Shown: positions 32,911-39,717 of the stretch, piece by piece
Layout of the letters: every line of letters begins with the position of its first letter
Position numbering within the stretch: the first letter of the stretch is position 1
NCBI GenBank assembly: GCA_017454485.1
Contig: JAFTCX010000064.1
Coordinates: 1 to 51,241, forward strand
Length of the DNA: 51,241 nt
Origin: Clostridia bacterium
GTDB taxonomy: Bacteria; Bacillota; Clostridia; Oscillospirales; Acutalibacteraceae
Reading direction: 5' to 3'
Position numbers and translations under genes: made by a program
Notes under the pieces: generated by a model
What the model was told of the DNA's origin: nothing
Database searches by the model: none
Seen by the model: the letters and a program-made list of their open reading frames with translations, nothing else

Positions 32911-33525
32911 ATGTCGAATCAAAAATCATCCATCTCCCCCGTGCAGCGGCTGGCGGAATGCGGCATCATGCTCGCACTGGCCGTCGTGCTCAACGAATTC
33001 ACGCCGATCAAGCTGCCCTATGGCGGCTCGGTGACGTTCTTTGCGCAGCTTCCGATTGTGATCATCGGCTACCGCCACGGCGTAAAATGGGGTCTGTTCA
33101 CCGGCCTTGCCATGGGCATCATCGAGATGCTGTTCGGGCTTGCAAACTTCTCTTATGTCACCGGCATCGCGGCTTACCTCATCCTCATTTTCGCCGATTA
33201 CATCGTCGCGTTTTCCGCGCTCGGTCTGGGCGGCATTTTCCGGAACAAAATTCACAATCAGGCGCTTTCACTTGCGGCGGGCGGCGCACTCGTTTCGATC
33301 ATCCGCTTCATCTGCCACTTCATTTCCGGCGCAACGATCTGGGGCGGCTACGCGGAGGACACGCCGGTGCTGATCTACTCGCTGACCTACAACGGCTCCT
33401 ATATGCTGCCGGAGCTCATCATCACCGTGGTCGGCGCACTGATCGTCGGTTCCCTGCTCGACCTGCGTGCGCCGAGACTGCGTTCGCTGAAAAAGGCAAA
33501 GACGGCAAGCGCGACGGAAGAATAA
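32911..33525 (+). CDS. thiT: thiamine ECF transporter S component
   Basis: A 204-residue membrane protein with six helices, the substrate-binding subunit of an energy-coupling-factor transporter for thiamine. Typical features: RLAECGIMLALAVVLNEF, KLPYGGSVTFFAQLPIVI, YRHGVKWGLFTGLAMGII and the late WGGYAEDTPVLIYSLTYNGSYMLPE with thiamine-contacting aromatic residues. The TPP riboswitch confirms the substrate. No EcfAA'T genes are nearby, so it presumably shares the genomic energising module. The start is fixed by AAGGAAG before ATG 32911. Together with the thiamine pyrophosphokinase gene at 41663 it completes thiamine salvage to TPP. Confidence 0.96.
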   Translation: MSNQKSSISPVQRLAECGIMLALAVVLNEFTPIKLPYGGSVTFFAQLPIVIIGYRHGVKWGLFTGLAMGIIEMLFGLANFSYVTGIAAYLILIFADYIVAFSALGLGGIFRNKIHNQALSLAAGGALVSIIRFICHFISGATIWGGYAEDTPVLIYSLTYNGSYMLPELIITVVGALIVGSLLDLRAPRLRSLKKAKTASATEE

Positions 33526-33542
33526 GACGAAATTGAATCTGA

Positions 33543-33576
33543 TGACCGCTCCGAAGTTCGGGACGGTCATTTTTTT
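33543..33576 (+). terminator. terminator of thiT
   Basis: Hairpin GACCG-CTCC...GGGA-CGGTC followed by seven T, 18 bp after the stop codon. Confidence 0.88.
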
Positions 33577-33577
33577 G

Positions 33578-33606
33578 TTGACAAAAGAAATGATCTATGA
33601 TACAGT
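33578..33606 (+). promoter_or_regulatory. promoter of the second rod-like leader RNA
   Basis: TTGACA (33578-33583), 17-base spacer, TACAGT (33601-33606). The predicted start falls at the foot of the 17-bp inverted repeat at 33610. Confidence 0.7.
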
Positions 33607-33609
33607 ATA

Positions 33610-33798
33610 GTTGCCAAACAAAGTTCAGCTATATAGCTTGACTTTTCCTTTCAGTTTAATATTAAAACAACGGGTGCTCTTTTTGTAAAAAAGTGCAGCC
33701 CGCTTCCCGTTGTTTTGTATTAAACGATCGAAAAGGAAGAACTTTGTTTGGCGACAAAGGGATGCACTTTTCATGCGTCCTTTTGGGCGCATTTTTTT
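33610..33798 (+). ncRNA. second structured leader RNA (long rod) with intrinsic terminator
   Basis: The transcript from the promoter above folds into a nearly continuous rod. The closing stem is GTTGCCAAACAAAGTTC (33610-33626) with GAACTTTGTTTGGCGAC (33739-33755), 17 bp with one wobble. A one-sided bulge follows that includes the palindrome AGCTATATAGCT. Next come stem CTTTTC/GAAAAG, a small loop, and a stem of ~19 bp (33654-33674 with 33706-33725) ending in ACAACGGG/CCCGTTGT. The tip is TGC-T-CTTTTT/AAAAAG-T-GCA. AAAAGTGCA (33689-33697) is also fully complementary to TGCACTTTT (33763-33771), just before the terminator hairpin (33773-33798). That gives a possible pseudoknot or antiterminator. 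No promoter lies between this RNA and the next gene. No similarity in sequence to the rod at 6811 is apparent, only in design. Confidence 0.6.
33773..33798 (+). terminator. intrinsic terminator of the second leader RNA
   Basis: ATGCGTCC-TTTT-GGGCGCAT followed by seven T, ending about 20 bases before the Shine-Dalgarno GGAAGGAGG of the lipoprotein gene. Confidence 0.88.
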
Positions 33799-33834
33799 GT
33801 GTCTTAAATCGCTAAAGGAAGGAGGTGTGCAAAA

Positions 33835-34242
33835 ATGGCAAGAAAAACTTCAGCAATCAATAAAAGCCTTTTGTTTTTACTGTCAATCATCCTTTTATTT
33901 ACGCTTTCAAGCTGTAAATCAAAGCCAAATCCCGTTCAGCAAGCACTTCAAGGAAGATGGGTGTATGGTTGGAACGCAAGTGCCATAGGGGTAGACTATT
34001 ATAAAATGTATGAGTTTACCGAAAGCGGTGTGACCCATCTTTTCATTCGCGATGATGGAAATGGTATTGTAGAAGAAGACCATGGCACTTATAAAATTAC
34101 AAAAGACGCTATCATTCTCACATTCGAAGGAAAAAGTCAAGTACAAATGGACTATACTTTTGAGAACGGTAGCTTAAAACTTACAGTACACAGAGGCTCT
34201 GTTGAAGAGAACTATGTAAAAATGAACAATGAACAGGAGTAA
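33835..34242 (+). CDS. small lipoprotein, lipocalin-like
   Basis: A 135-residue exported lipoprotein: signal sequence with lipobox LSSC (Cys at about residue 27), then a ~105-residue domain. It starts with a G-R-W motif (LQGRWVYGWNA) and continues in alternating strands (YKMYEFTESG, HGTYKITKDAIILTFE, MDYTFENGSLKLTVH). The pattern recalls lipocalin-like/DUF5640 beta-barrels that bind small hydrophobic ligands. That is inference from the GxW start and the strand pattern. AT-rich compared with flanking genes, suggesting acquisition. GGAAGGAGG precedes the ATG. Expressed behind the second leader RNA and followed after 6 bp by a membrane-protein gene. Confidence 0.75.
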   Translation: MARKTSAINKSLLFLLSIILLFTLSSCKSKPNPVQQALQGRWVYGWNASAIGVDYYKMYEFTESGVTHLFIRDDGNGIVEEDHGTYKITKDAIILTFEGKSQVQMDYTFENGSLKLTVHRGSVEENYVKMNNEQE

Positions 34243-34248
34243 TTAAAA

Positions 34249-34671
34249 ATGAAAAAAACGGGAAAAGTATTTGATGTTTTAACCATTTTTGTTGGTTTAC
34301 TCTTTATCGCAGCAGGAGTATATTTGTTTTTGATTGGAAATGATCACAACCCAAGTGGAAGCGGTCTCATTAAAGCATCAACATCAATTCAGTTTGGAGC
34401 TGACTTTTATACAACATCAGCACAGTACACAGGTCTGGCAGCTAATGTCTTGGTGGATCTGTTTGATCTGGTACGTTACGCCTTTTCGGCATGCTTTGTC
34501 TTATCAGGTCTTCTAATTGATTGCCGCGCAGGAAAAGCTCTTACAAAAGAAAAGAATAAAAAGACAAAACTAACGAACGTCCCAGTACAAACAACAAGTA
34601 TGAATTCTTCGGTGTTTCCGGCACCAATTTATCACGGCGCAGAGGGAAGTATCCAACAGCCAAAGCAATAA
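34249..34671 (+). CDS. small membrane protein of unknown function
   Basis: A 140-residue protein with two hydrophobic helices (about 10-30, VLTIFVGLLFIAAGVYLFL, and about 72-92, VRYAFSACFVLSGLLI). Between them is an extracellular-type loop with STSIQFGADFYTTSAQYTGLAAN, and a Lys/Gln/Ser-rich C-terminal tail of ~45 residues follows. AGGAG stands before the ATG. It shares the AT-rich composition of the upstream lipoprotein gene and its transcript, which ends at the hairpin GCCGCTCC/GGGGCGGT (34678-34700). I do not recognise a named family; an assembly partner of the lipoprotein is an inference from adjacency. Confidence 0.7.
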   Translation: MKKTGKVFDVLTIFVGLLFIAAGVYLFLIGNDHNPSGSGLIKASTSIQFGADFYTTSAQYTGLAANVLVDLFDLVRYAFSACFVLSGLLIDCRAGKALTKEKNKKTKLTNVPVQTTSMNSSVFPAPIYHGAEGSIQQPKQ

Positions 34672-34677
34672 CAAATG

Positions 34678-34700
34678 CCGCTCCGTTCGGGGCGGTTTTC
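34678..34700 (+). terminator. terminator of the lipoprotein/membrane protein operon
   Basis: Hairpin CCGCTCC-GTT-CGGGGCGG followed by TTTTC. Confidence 0.75.
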
Positions 34701-34728
34701 ATTTATACCACTCCCCTGCAACAGAACA

Positions 34729-34760
34729 ATTCCACATTCCACACTCCAAATTCCACATTG
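34729..34760. repeat. ATTCCAC-type heptad array
   Basis: About four 7-bp units (ATTCCAC, ATTCCAC, ACTCCAA, ATTCCAC) squeezed between two terminators. This is a third sequence variant of the heptad repeats in this window. Confidence 0.8.
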
Positions 34761-34762
34761 AA

Positions 34763-34797
34763 AAAAAGCAGCCGAACAACTCGACTGCTTTTTTATT
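34763..34797. terminator. bidirectional terminator after rplL
   Basis: AAAAAAGCAGCCGA / TCGACTGCTTTTTT hairpin: A-run on one side and T-run on the other, serving the minus-strand rplJL transcript. Confidence 0.8.
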
Positions 34798-34808
34798 TGA
34801 AGTCAATC

Positions 34809-35186
34809 TTATTTCAGGGTCGCCTTTGCACCGGCTTCTTCGAGCTTTGCCTTCGCAGCTTCAGCGTCGTCCTTGCTCATCGCTTCCTTGATGACCTTCG
34901 GAGCGCCGTCAACGGCTTCTTTCGCTTCCTTCAGACCAAGGCCGGTCAGTTCGCGGACAGCCTTGATGACAGCGATCTTGTTTGCGCCGATCTCGGTCAG
35001 CTCAAGATCAAATTCCGTCTTTTCTTCAGCAGCAGCGCCGGCAGCTTCCACCGGGCCCGCAGCGACGACAGCCGCAGCAGCGGACACGCCGAATTCGTCT
35101 TCCACCGCGTGAACGAGGTCAGCGAGTTCGAGCACGGTCAGGGTTTTCAGTTCTTCAATGATCGCAGTAATCTTTTCAGATGCCAT
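34809..35186 (-). CDS. rplL: 50S ribosomal protein L7/L12
   Basis: A 125-residue acidic stalk protein that recruits translation GTPases. N-terminal dimerisation helices ([30 protein letters not shown]), an Ala-rich flexible hinge (about 35-55), and the C-terminal domain with [36 protein letters not shown]. Follows rplJ by 38 bp, as usual. Confidence 0.98.
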   Translation of the reverse strand: MASEKITAIIEELKTLTVLELADLVHAVEDEFGVSAAAAVVAAGPVEAAGAAAEEKTEFDLELTEIGANKIAVIKAVRELTGLGLKEAKEAVDGAPKVIKEAMSKDDAEAAKAKLEEAGAKATLK

Positions 35187-35224
35187 GGTAATTTACCTCC
35201 ATTTAATTCAAAAGTTGAGTGTTG

Positions 35225-35779
35225 TTACGCTTCTGCGGGCGCTTCTTCAGCGGCCGATGCTTCTTCAGCAGCAGGAGCGGAGTCTTCGCCGTCTTTGTCG
35301 ACGATCGCCTGAATGGCGCGGGCGAAGGCGGAAATCGGCGCCTGGAAGGCACCCAGCACTTGGGCAAGCAAAACGTCGCGCGGCGGCAGCTTTGCAAGGC
35401 CGGAGATCTTGGCAACGTCGATCACTTCACGATCGAGGAAGCCGTTTTTGATTGTGAAATCCTTGTGTGTGTCTGCAAACTTGCTGAGAATGCGAGCAGC
35501 AGCTACGTAATCATCTGCGCTTGTGGCGATGGCGGTCGTTCCGTCCAGGACGGTTTCCAGACCGTTCAGCTCTGTAGAAGCAATGGCAAGACGAAGGAGC
35601 GTGTTTTTGACGACGGTGTATTCCACGCCGGCCTCACGCAGTTCCTTACGCAGCGCGGTGTCGTCGGTCACGGTGATGCCCTTGTAGTCGACGATGACGC
35701 CGGCGCAGGCAGCGTTCAGACGTTCCACAAGCGCGGCTACGACCTGCTGCTTCTGTTCCAAAACTTTAGCACTTGGCAA
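35225..35779 (-). CDS. rplJ: 50S ribosomal protein L10
   Basis: A 184-residue stalk base protein that anchors L7/L12 dimers and autoregulates this operon through its leader. MPSAKVLEQKQQVVAALVERL and YKGITVTDDTALRKELREAGVEY are typical; the C-terminus is an Ala/Glu-rich helix. The start codon is TTG (35777-35779), supported by GGAGGTGA six bases upstream and by the conserved N-terminus. Confidence 0.97.
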   Translation of the reverse strand: MPSAKVLEQKQQVVAALVERLNAACAGVIVDYKGITVTDDTALRKELREAGVEYTVVKNTLLRLAIASTELNGLETVLDGTTAIATSADDYVAAARILSKFADTHKDFTIKNGFLDREVIDVAKISGLAKLPPRDVLLAQVLGAFQAPISAFARAIQAIVDKDGEDSAPAAEEASAAEEAPAEA

Positions 35780-35799
35780 ATGAAGTCACCTCCTGAAAT

Positions 35800-35932
35800 T
35801 ATTTTGTGCAACAGAAAAGCCCTTTCTCCAAACCGAAGAAAGGGCACAGTAAGACAACTTATTGCGCAGTCTCCTCGGCAGGCGGCAAAAGCCTTTCAGT
35901 TAAAACACCTGCTGTCTTTGGTGAACAGCTTG
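35800..35932 (-). promoter_or_regulatory. ribosomal protein L10 leader
   Basis: Untranslated leader of rplJ with a conserved purine-rich kink-turn type region (ACTGAAAGGCTTTTGCCG, GAGGAGACTGCGCAATAA). It ends in a hairpin GCCCTTTCT/AGAAAGGGC (35819-35845) followed by TTTTC, an attenuator. L10 or L10-L12 binding is expected to repress rplJL. Confidence 0.85.
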
Positions 35933-35935
35933 ATT

Positions 35936-35964
35936 ATTATACCGCATCGCGTTGGCGATGTCAA
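35936..35964 (-). promoter_or_regulatory. promoter of rplJL
   Basis: Minus strand TTGACA (35959-35964), 17-base spacer, TATAAT (35936-35941): full consensus. Confidence 0.88.
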
Positions 35965-35976
35965 GTATTTTTGAAA

Positions 35977-36687
35977 TTATTTTTCAGCGGCAGCGGAACC
36001 AACCTTGTTCGGGTTGACACGGATGCCAGGGCCCATGGTTGCAGCAACAACGCAGGAGCGGATGTACTGACCTTTGGCGGCGGCCGGCTTCGCCTTGATG
36101 ATGGCGTCCATCAGCGTGGTGAAGTTCTCGTTCAGCTTTTCGGTGCCGAAGGAGGCCTTGCCGATCGGGCAGTGGATGATGTTGGTCTTGTCCAGACGGT
36201 ATTCGATCTTACCGGCTTTTGCTTCGGTCACAGCCTGCGCCACGTTCGGGGTCACGGTGCCGGCTTTCGGCGACGGCATCAAACCGCGGGGACCGAGCAG
36301 CTTACCGAGACGGCCGACGAGACCCATCATGTTCGGGGTCGCGATCGCAACGTCAAATTCCATCCAGCCTTCGCCCTGAATCTTCTGCACGAGATCCTCA
36401 GCGCCGACCACGTCTGCGCCCGCAGCTTCGGCGGCCTTTGCGTCGTCGCCCTTGGCGAAGACTGCAACGCGGACGGTTTTACCTGTGCCGTTGGGAAGCA
36501 CCACGGCGCCGCGCACCTGCTGGTCAGCGTGACGGGAGTCAACGCCCAGACGGATGTGTGCTTCGATGGTTTCATCGAATTTCGCGGTCGCGGTTTTGAT
36601 GCTCAGCTCCAACGCTTCGGCAGGATCATAAAGGGAAATTTTGTCGAACAGCTTTGCGCTTTCAACATACTTTTTACCATGTTTCAT
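35977..36687 (-). CDS. rplA: 50S ribosomal protein L1
   Basis: A 236-residue L1-stalk protein that helps release deacylated tRNA from the E site. [15 protein letters not shown], the [20 protein letters not shown] strand, and VPNMMG-like [30 protein letters not shown] are unmistakable. It follows rplK by 67 bp. Confidence 0.98.
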   Translation of the reverse strand: MKHGKKYVESAKLFDKISLYDPAEALELSIKTATAKFDETIEAHIRLGVDSRHADQQVRGAVVLPNGTGKTVRVAVFAKGDDAKAAEAAGADVVGAEDLVQKIQGEGWMEFDVAIATPNMMGLVGRLGKLLGPRGLMPSPKAGTVTPNVAQAVTEAKAGKIEYRLDKTNIIHCPIGKASFGTEKLNENFTTLMDAIIKAKPAAAKGQYIRSCVVAATMGPGIRVNPNKVGSAAAEK

Positions 36688-36754
36688 AGTTCATCCTCCT
36701 ATAGAGTGGTTCATCGGAATAGTTCCTCCCACCCGGAATCATGATTGTGAATCG

Positions 36755-37180
36755 TTAATCAGCGACAACAACGCCCATGCTGCGGCATGTGCCGGCGATC
36801 ATGCTCATCGCGGTCTCAATGCTTGCAGCGTTCAAATCGGGCATCTTCTGCTCGGCGATTTTACGAACCTGCTCACTCGTGATGGTTGCGACCTTCGTCT
36901 TGTTCGGAACGCCGGAACCGCTGTCGATGCCGCATGCCTTTTTGATCAGCACTGCCGCCGGCGGGGTCTTGGTGACGAACGAGAATGTGTGGTCGGCATA
37001 CACCGTGATGACAACGGGGATAATCAGTCCGATGTCATTCTTTGTGCGCTCGTTGAATTCCTTTGTGAACGCCATGATGTTCACACCGTGCTGACCGAGT
37101 GCCGGACCAACAGGCGGTGCCGGCGTTGCTTTACCGGCCGGAATCTGGAGCTTGATTAAGCCTACTACCTTTTGAGCCAT
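36755..37180 (-). CDS. rplK: 50S ribosomal protein L11
   Basis: Exactly 141 residues, the standard bacterial length, from ATG 37180. It forms the GTPase-associated centre with 23S r[28 protein letters not shown] and the C-terminal rRNA-binding MPDLNA motif with GTCRSMGV are visible. An earlier in-frame start (37243) has no ribosome site and no family support. Confidence 0.98.
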   Translation of the reverse strand: MAQKVVGLIKLQIPAGKATPAPPVGPALGQHGVNIMAFTKEFNERTKNDIGLIIPVVITVYADHTFSFVTKTPPAAVLIKKACGIDSGSGVPNKTKVATITSEQVRKIAEQKMPDLNAASIETAMSMIAGTCRSMGVVVAD

Positions 37181-37318
37181 TTTTTGCACCTCCAAAAAAA
37201 TGTGGTTGATGGCGATTCGCGGAAAGTTTTGCGAATCTCCCACAGGGAGCAGCGCTCCCTCATCATAACACGGCTTTCGCCGTCAATGACTTTGTGTTTG
37301 TGTTCCGGTTTCCCGGGT

Positions 37319-37885
37319 TCAGATTGCGGGTTCGACCTGAGAAAGGTCAAGTTCCACCGGCGTTTCACGGCCGAGCATGGAAATCATCACGACCACGATC
37401 TCTTTCGAAAGGTCGATGCTGTCCACAATGCCGCTGTAGCCGTCGAACGGACCGCTCTGAATGTTGACAAGGTCGCCGACCTTGTAGTTGACCTCTACTG
37501 ACTTCTTTTCGATGCCGAGTGCGGCAACTTCCTCTTCTGTCAGCGGAATCGGTTTGCTGCCCGGGCCGACAAAGCCCGTGACGCCCCTGGTGTTGCGGAT
37601 CAGGTACCACGCCTCGTCGGACATGGCGAGCTCCTCATCCTCAAACTCACTGCGCCGTCTGTAGGAGCAAGCGACTTTGACGAGCACATAGCCGGGGAAC
37701 ATTTTGCGCTCGATTTCTCTTTTTTGTTCGTCCTTGATCTCCGTCACCGTTTCCATCGGAACACGGACTTCAAAGATCTGATCCTGCATCCTGCGGTTTT
37801 CGACCGCGGTCTCAATGTTGGATGCAACCTTGTTTTCGTAGCCTGAATACGTGTGTACCACAAACCATCTGGCGTATTCTGACAT
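37319..37885 (-). CDS. nusG: transcription termination/antitermination factor NusG
   Basis: A 188-residue factor coupling RNA polymerase to Rho or ribosomes. NGN domain (ARWFVVHTYSGYENKVASNIE at the start, MFPGYVLVKVACS, WYLIRNTRGVTGFVGPGSKPIPL) and C-terminal KOW domain (YKVGDLVNIQSGPFDGYSGIVDSIDLSKEIVVVMISMLGRETPVELDLSQVE). It is 18 bp downstream of secE in the usual order. Confidence 0.98.
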   Translation of the reverse strand: MSEYARWFVVHTYSGYENKVASNIETAVENRRMQDQIFEVRVPMETVTEIKDEQKREIERKMFPGYVLVKVACSYRRRSEFEDEELAMSDEAWYLIRNTRGVTGFVGPGSKPIPLTEEEVAALGIEKKSVEVNYKVGDLVNIQSGPFDGYSGIVDSIDLSKEIVVVMISMLGRETPVELDLSQVEPAI

Positions 37886-37903
37886 TGTGACACCTCCCGC
37901 TGC

Positions 37904-38449
37904 TTATTCGGCAGCTGTTGTCTCAGCTTCAGTCTCTTCCTGAGCTTCGTCAGCCTGTGCGCTTTCGGCTTCGGTCGTATCCGCTTCGTCTGCCTTTGTT
38001 TCTTCTTCGGCTTCGGCCTTTTCATCTGCGGCCTCTTCACCTTCCGCCGCTTCGGCTTCGGTGTCTTCGCCTTCGGCTGTTTCGCCGTCCACCGTTTCGC
38101 TCACAGACGTCTCGTCGCCTGTTGCAAGCTTTTTCAGTCCGGTGATGCCGGCGGAAAGACCGGTGTCGATGCCCCAGATGATCAGAGAAACGATCACCAC
38201 AACGAGCAGTACCACGCCGGTGCTTTTCAGCACGGTTTTGGCGTCGGGCCAGACGATCTTTTTCGTTTCGCCGCGCACGTCTTTGAAATAACGCTTGAGG
38301 CTCTGGCCGGTACGGGAGAAGAAACCGGGACGATCTGACTTTTTGGCGGCTTTCGCAGCCTTGGCAACTTTCGCAGCAGCTTTGCTTTCTTCGGTTTCGG
38401 CCTTCACAACCTCAGAAGTCTCGGCAGCCTTGTTTTCTTTGTCAGCCAC
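37904..38449 (-). CDS. secE: preprotein translocase subunit SecE with long acidic C-terminal extension
   Basis: A 181-residue protein, far longer than the usual 60-75 residues of Gram-positive SecE. The core is normal. A charged Ala/Lys-rich N-terminal part (about 1-42) precedes the SecE signature RYFKDVRGETKKIVWPDAKTVLKST (about 53-77). The single membrane helix follows (VVLLVVVIVSLIIWGID, about 79-96). After the helix comes a ~70-residue tail made almost only of Glu, Ala, Thr and Asp, placed outside by topology. The SecE role (clamping SecY in SecYEG) is certain from motif and gene order. The tail's role is unknown. Similar Glu/Ala/Thr linkers appear in the cyclophilin lipoprotein at 38798. 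Confidence 0.95.
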   Translation of the reverse strand: MADKENKAAETSEVVKAETEESKAAAKVAKAAKAAKKSDRPGFFSRTGQSLKRYFKDVRGETKKIVWPDAKTVLKSTGVVLLVVVIVSLIIWGIDTGLSAGITGLKKLATGDETSVSETVDGETAEGEDTEAEAAEGEEAADEKAEAEEETKADEADTTEAESAQADEAQEETEAETTAAE

Positions 38450-38467
38450 TGTAGCGTACCTCCCGTC

Positions 38468-38617
38468 TTATTTTGTTTCCTTGTGGAGCGTATGTTTCTT
38501 GCAGAATCTGCAATACTTGTTCATCTCCAGTCGGTCCGGATTGTTCTTTTTGTTTTTCATCGTGTTGTAGTTGCGTTGTTTGCACTCCGTGCAGGATAAT
38601 GTGATTTTCACGCGCAT
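38468..38617 (-). CDS. rpmG: 50S ribosomal protein L33
   Basis: A 49-residue zinc-ribbon type L33 with four Cys: [11 protein letters not shown] near residue 9 and YCRFCKKH near residue 37, so it is the zinc-dependent C+ form. GGAGG precedes the ATG. First gene of the rpmG-secE-nusG-rplK-rplA transcript; it is too short to be found by length-limited searches. Confidence 0.96.
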   Translation of the reverse strand: MRVKITLSCTECKQRNYNTMKNKKNNPDRLEMNKYCRFCKKHTLHKETK

Positions 38618-38729
38618 GACGGCACCTCCATTAAACTTGGATTATTTTCGGTCCTTCACTTTTGCAAAAGACCTTTCAGGCCTCCCTCTCTCGCGGCACA
38701 AAAAGAAAGCCCTCGACAGAGGTAGAGTT

Positions 38730-38758
38730 ATCATAGCACAAACTCACCCGTTCGTCAA
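38730..38758 (-). promoter_or_regulatory. promoter of rpmG-secE-nusG
   Basis: Minus strand TTGACG (38753-38758), 17-base spacer, TATGAT (38730-38735). The -35 box lies in one arm of an inverted repeat AAAGCCCT-T-GAC / GTC-G-AGGGCTTT. With a following T-run (38700-38706) the repeat may also terminate the upstream cyclophilin transcript. Confidence 0.65.
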
Positions 38759-38797
38759 GGGCTTTTTTCAATTTTTTTTGGTTTTTCCTGACAATCG

Positions 38798-39586
38798 TTA
38801 CACGATCTCGGCGCTTTGGATCACGATGTCCTCCACCGGGGACGTCGGCACACGGTCAAAGCCGTTGGACACGCGCTCAATTTCGCAGAACGCGTCCACG
38901 GTGTCCATGCCGTCGATCACCTTGGCGAACGCAGCGTAGTCGCCGTCAAGGAAGGTGGCGTCGTCATAGCAGATGAAGAACTGGCTGGAAGCCGAATCCT
39001 TGACCGTCGTGCGTGCCATCGACACCACGCCGCGCGTGTGGCTCAGTGTGTTCTGGCTGAAGCCGTTGGATGCAAACTCGCCTTTGATGGACGGGGTGTC
39101 GGCACCCTCGCCGCCCTGCGCCATAAAGCCGGGATAGATGCGGTGGAAGGTTGTGCCGCTGTAATAGCCGCTTTTCACAAGACGGATGAAGTTTTCGGCG
39201 GTCTTCGGCGCGTATTCGGGATACAGCTCCATGGTGAAGGTACCGCCGTTTTCCATGGTGAATTTTACTTTGGTGTGTTCCATATCTGTCGTCTCCTTTT
39301 TGCCCTGCTCGGAAGGCTGTGTTTCTGTTGCTTTGTTTTCGGTTGCCCCGTCGGCTGCCGCAGCGCTTTCGCCTTTAGTATCCTTTGCAGCTTTGGTTTC
39401 GGCTGCCGCACCGCTTTCGCTTTTGGCGTCCTTTGCAGCTTCGGCAGTCTGCGTCTGTGCTTCGGCCGCAGACGTTGACGAATCCGCAGGCGTCGTGTCT
39501 TCGGTCGCTGTTTTGCCGCAGGCGGAAAACACGCCGAGCATCAGCAGCAGACAAAGCAGCAGCGCAAGGGGTTTGAATTGTTTCAT
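38798..39586 (-). CDS. cyclophilin-type peptidyl-prolyl isomerase lipoprotein
   Basis: A 262-residue exported lipoprotein. Signal sequence with lipobox FSAC (Cys about 23), an ~80-residue disordered Ala/Glu/Thr/Lys linker, then a cyclophilin domain (about 103-262) with ELYPEYAPKTAENFIRLVKSGYYSGTTFHRIYPGFMAQGG and SASSQFFICYDDATFLDGDYAAFAKVIDGMD. The active-site Arg (FHR) and FxxQ (in adapted form FMAQ) are present. It likely assists folding of exported proteins at the membrane face. The start at 39586 is chosen because the promoter begins transcription near 39610, which leaves no leader for the in-frame ATG at 39606. Confidence 0.92.
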   Translation of the reverse strand: MKQFKPLALLLCLLLMLGVFSACGKTATEDTTPADSSTSAAEAQTQTAEAAKDAKSESGAAAETKAAKDTKGESAAAADGATENKATETQPSEQGKKETTDMEHTKVKFTMENGGTFTMELYPEYAPKTAENFIRLVKSGYYSGTTFHRIYPGFMAQGGEGADTPSIKGEFASNGFSQNTLSHTRGVVSMARTTVKDSASSQFFICYDDATFLDGDYAAFAKVIDGMDTVDAFCEIERVSNGFDRVPTSPVEDIVIQSAEIV

Positions 39587-39616
39587 GCAATCGCCGCTTT
39601 CTTTCATATAGGTGCT

Positions 39617-39644
39617 ATTATAATGAAAAAACAAAATTTGTCAA
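39617..39644 (-). promoter_or_regulatory. promoter of the cyclophilin gene
   Basis: Minus strand TTGACA (39639-39644), 16-base spacer, TATAAT (39617-39622). Confidence 0.85.
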
Positions 39645-39653
39645 CCGAAGCGG

Positions 39654-39682
39654 ATGACAAAAAGGAAAAAATATGCTATACT
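39654..39682 (+). promoter_or_regulatory. promoter of the rRNA methyltransferase gene
   Basis: ATGACA (39654-39659), 17-base spacer, TATACT (39677-39682); divergent from the cyclophilin promoter 10 bp away. Confidence 0.7.
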
Positions 39683-39717
39683 TTTTCACACAAATCTCAG
39701 ATAAACAGGGTGATCTC

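Noticed and set aside
33610-33798. Miniature transposable element instead of an RNA
   Set aside because: The inverted ends lack obvious target duplications, and the promoter and terminator fit the ends of the structure exactly, which favours an RNA gene or leader. A mobile origin cannot be fully excluded.
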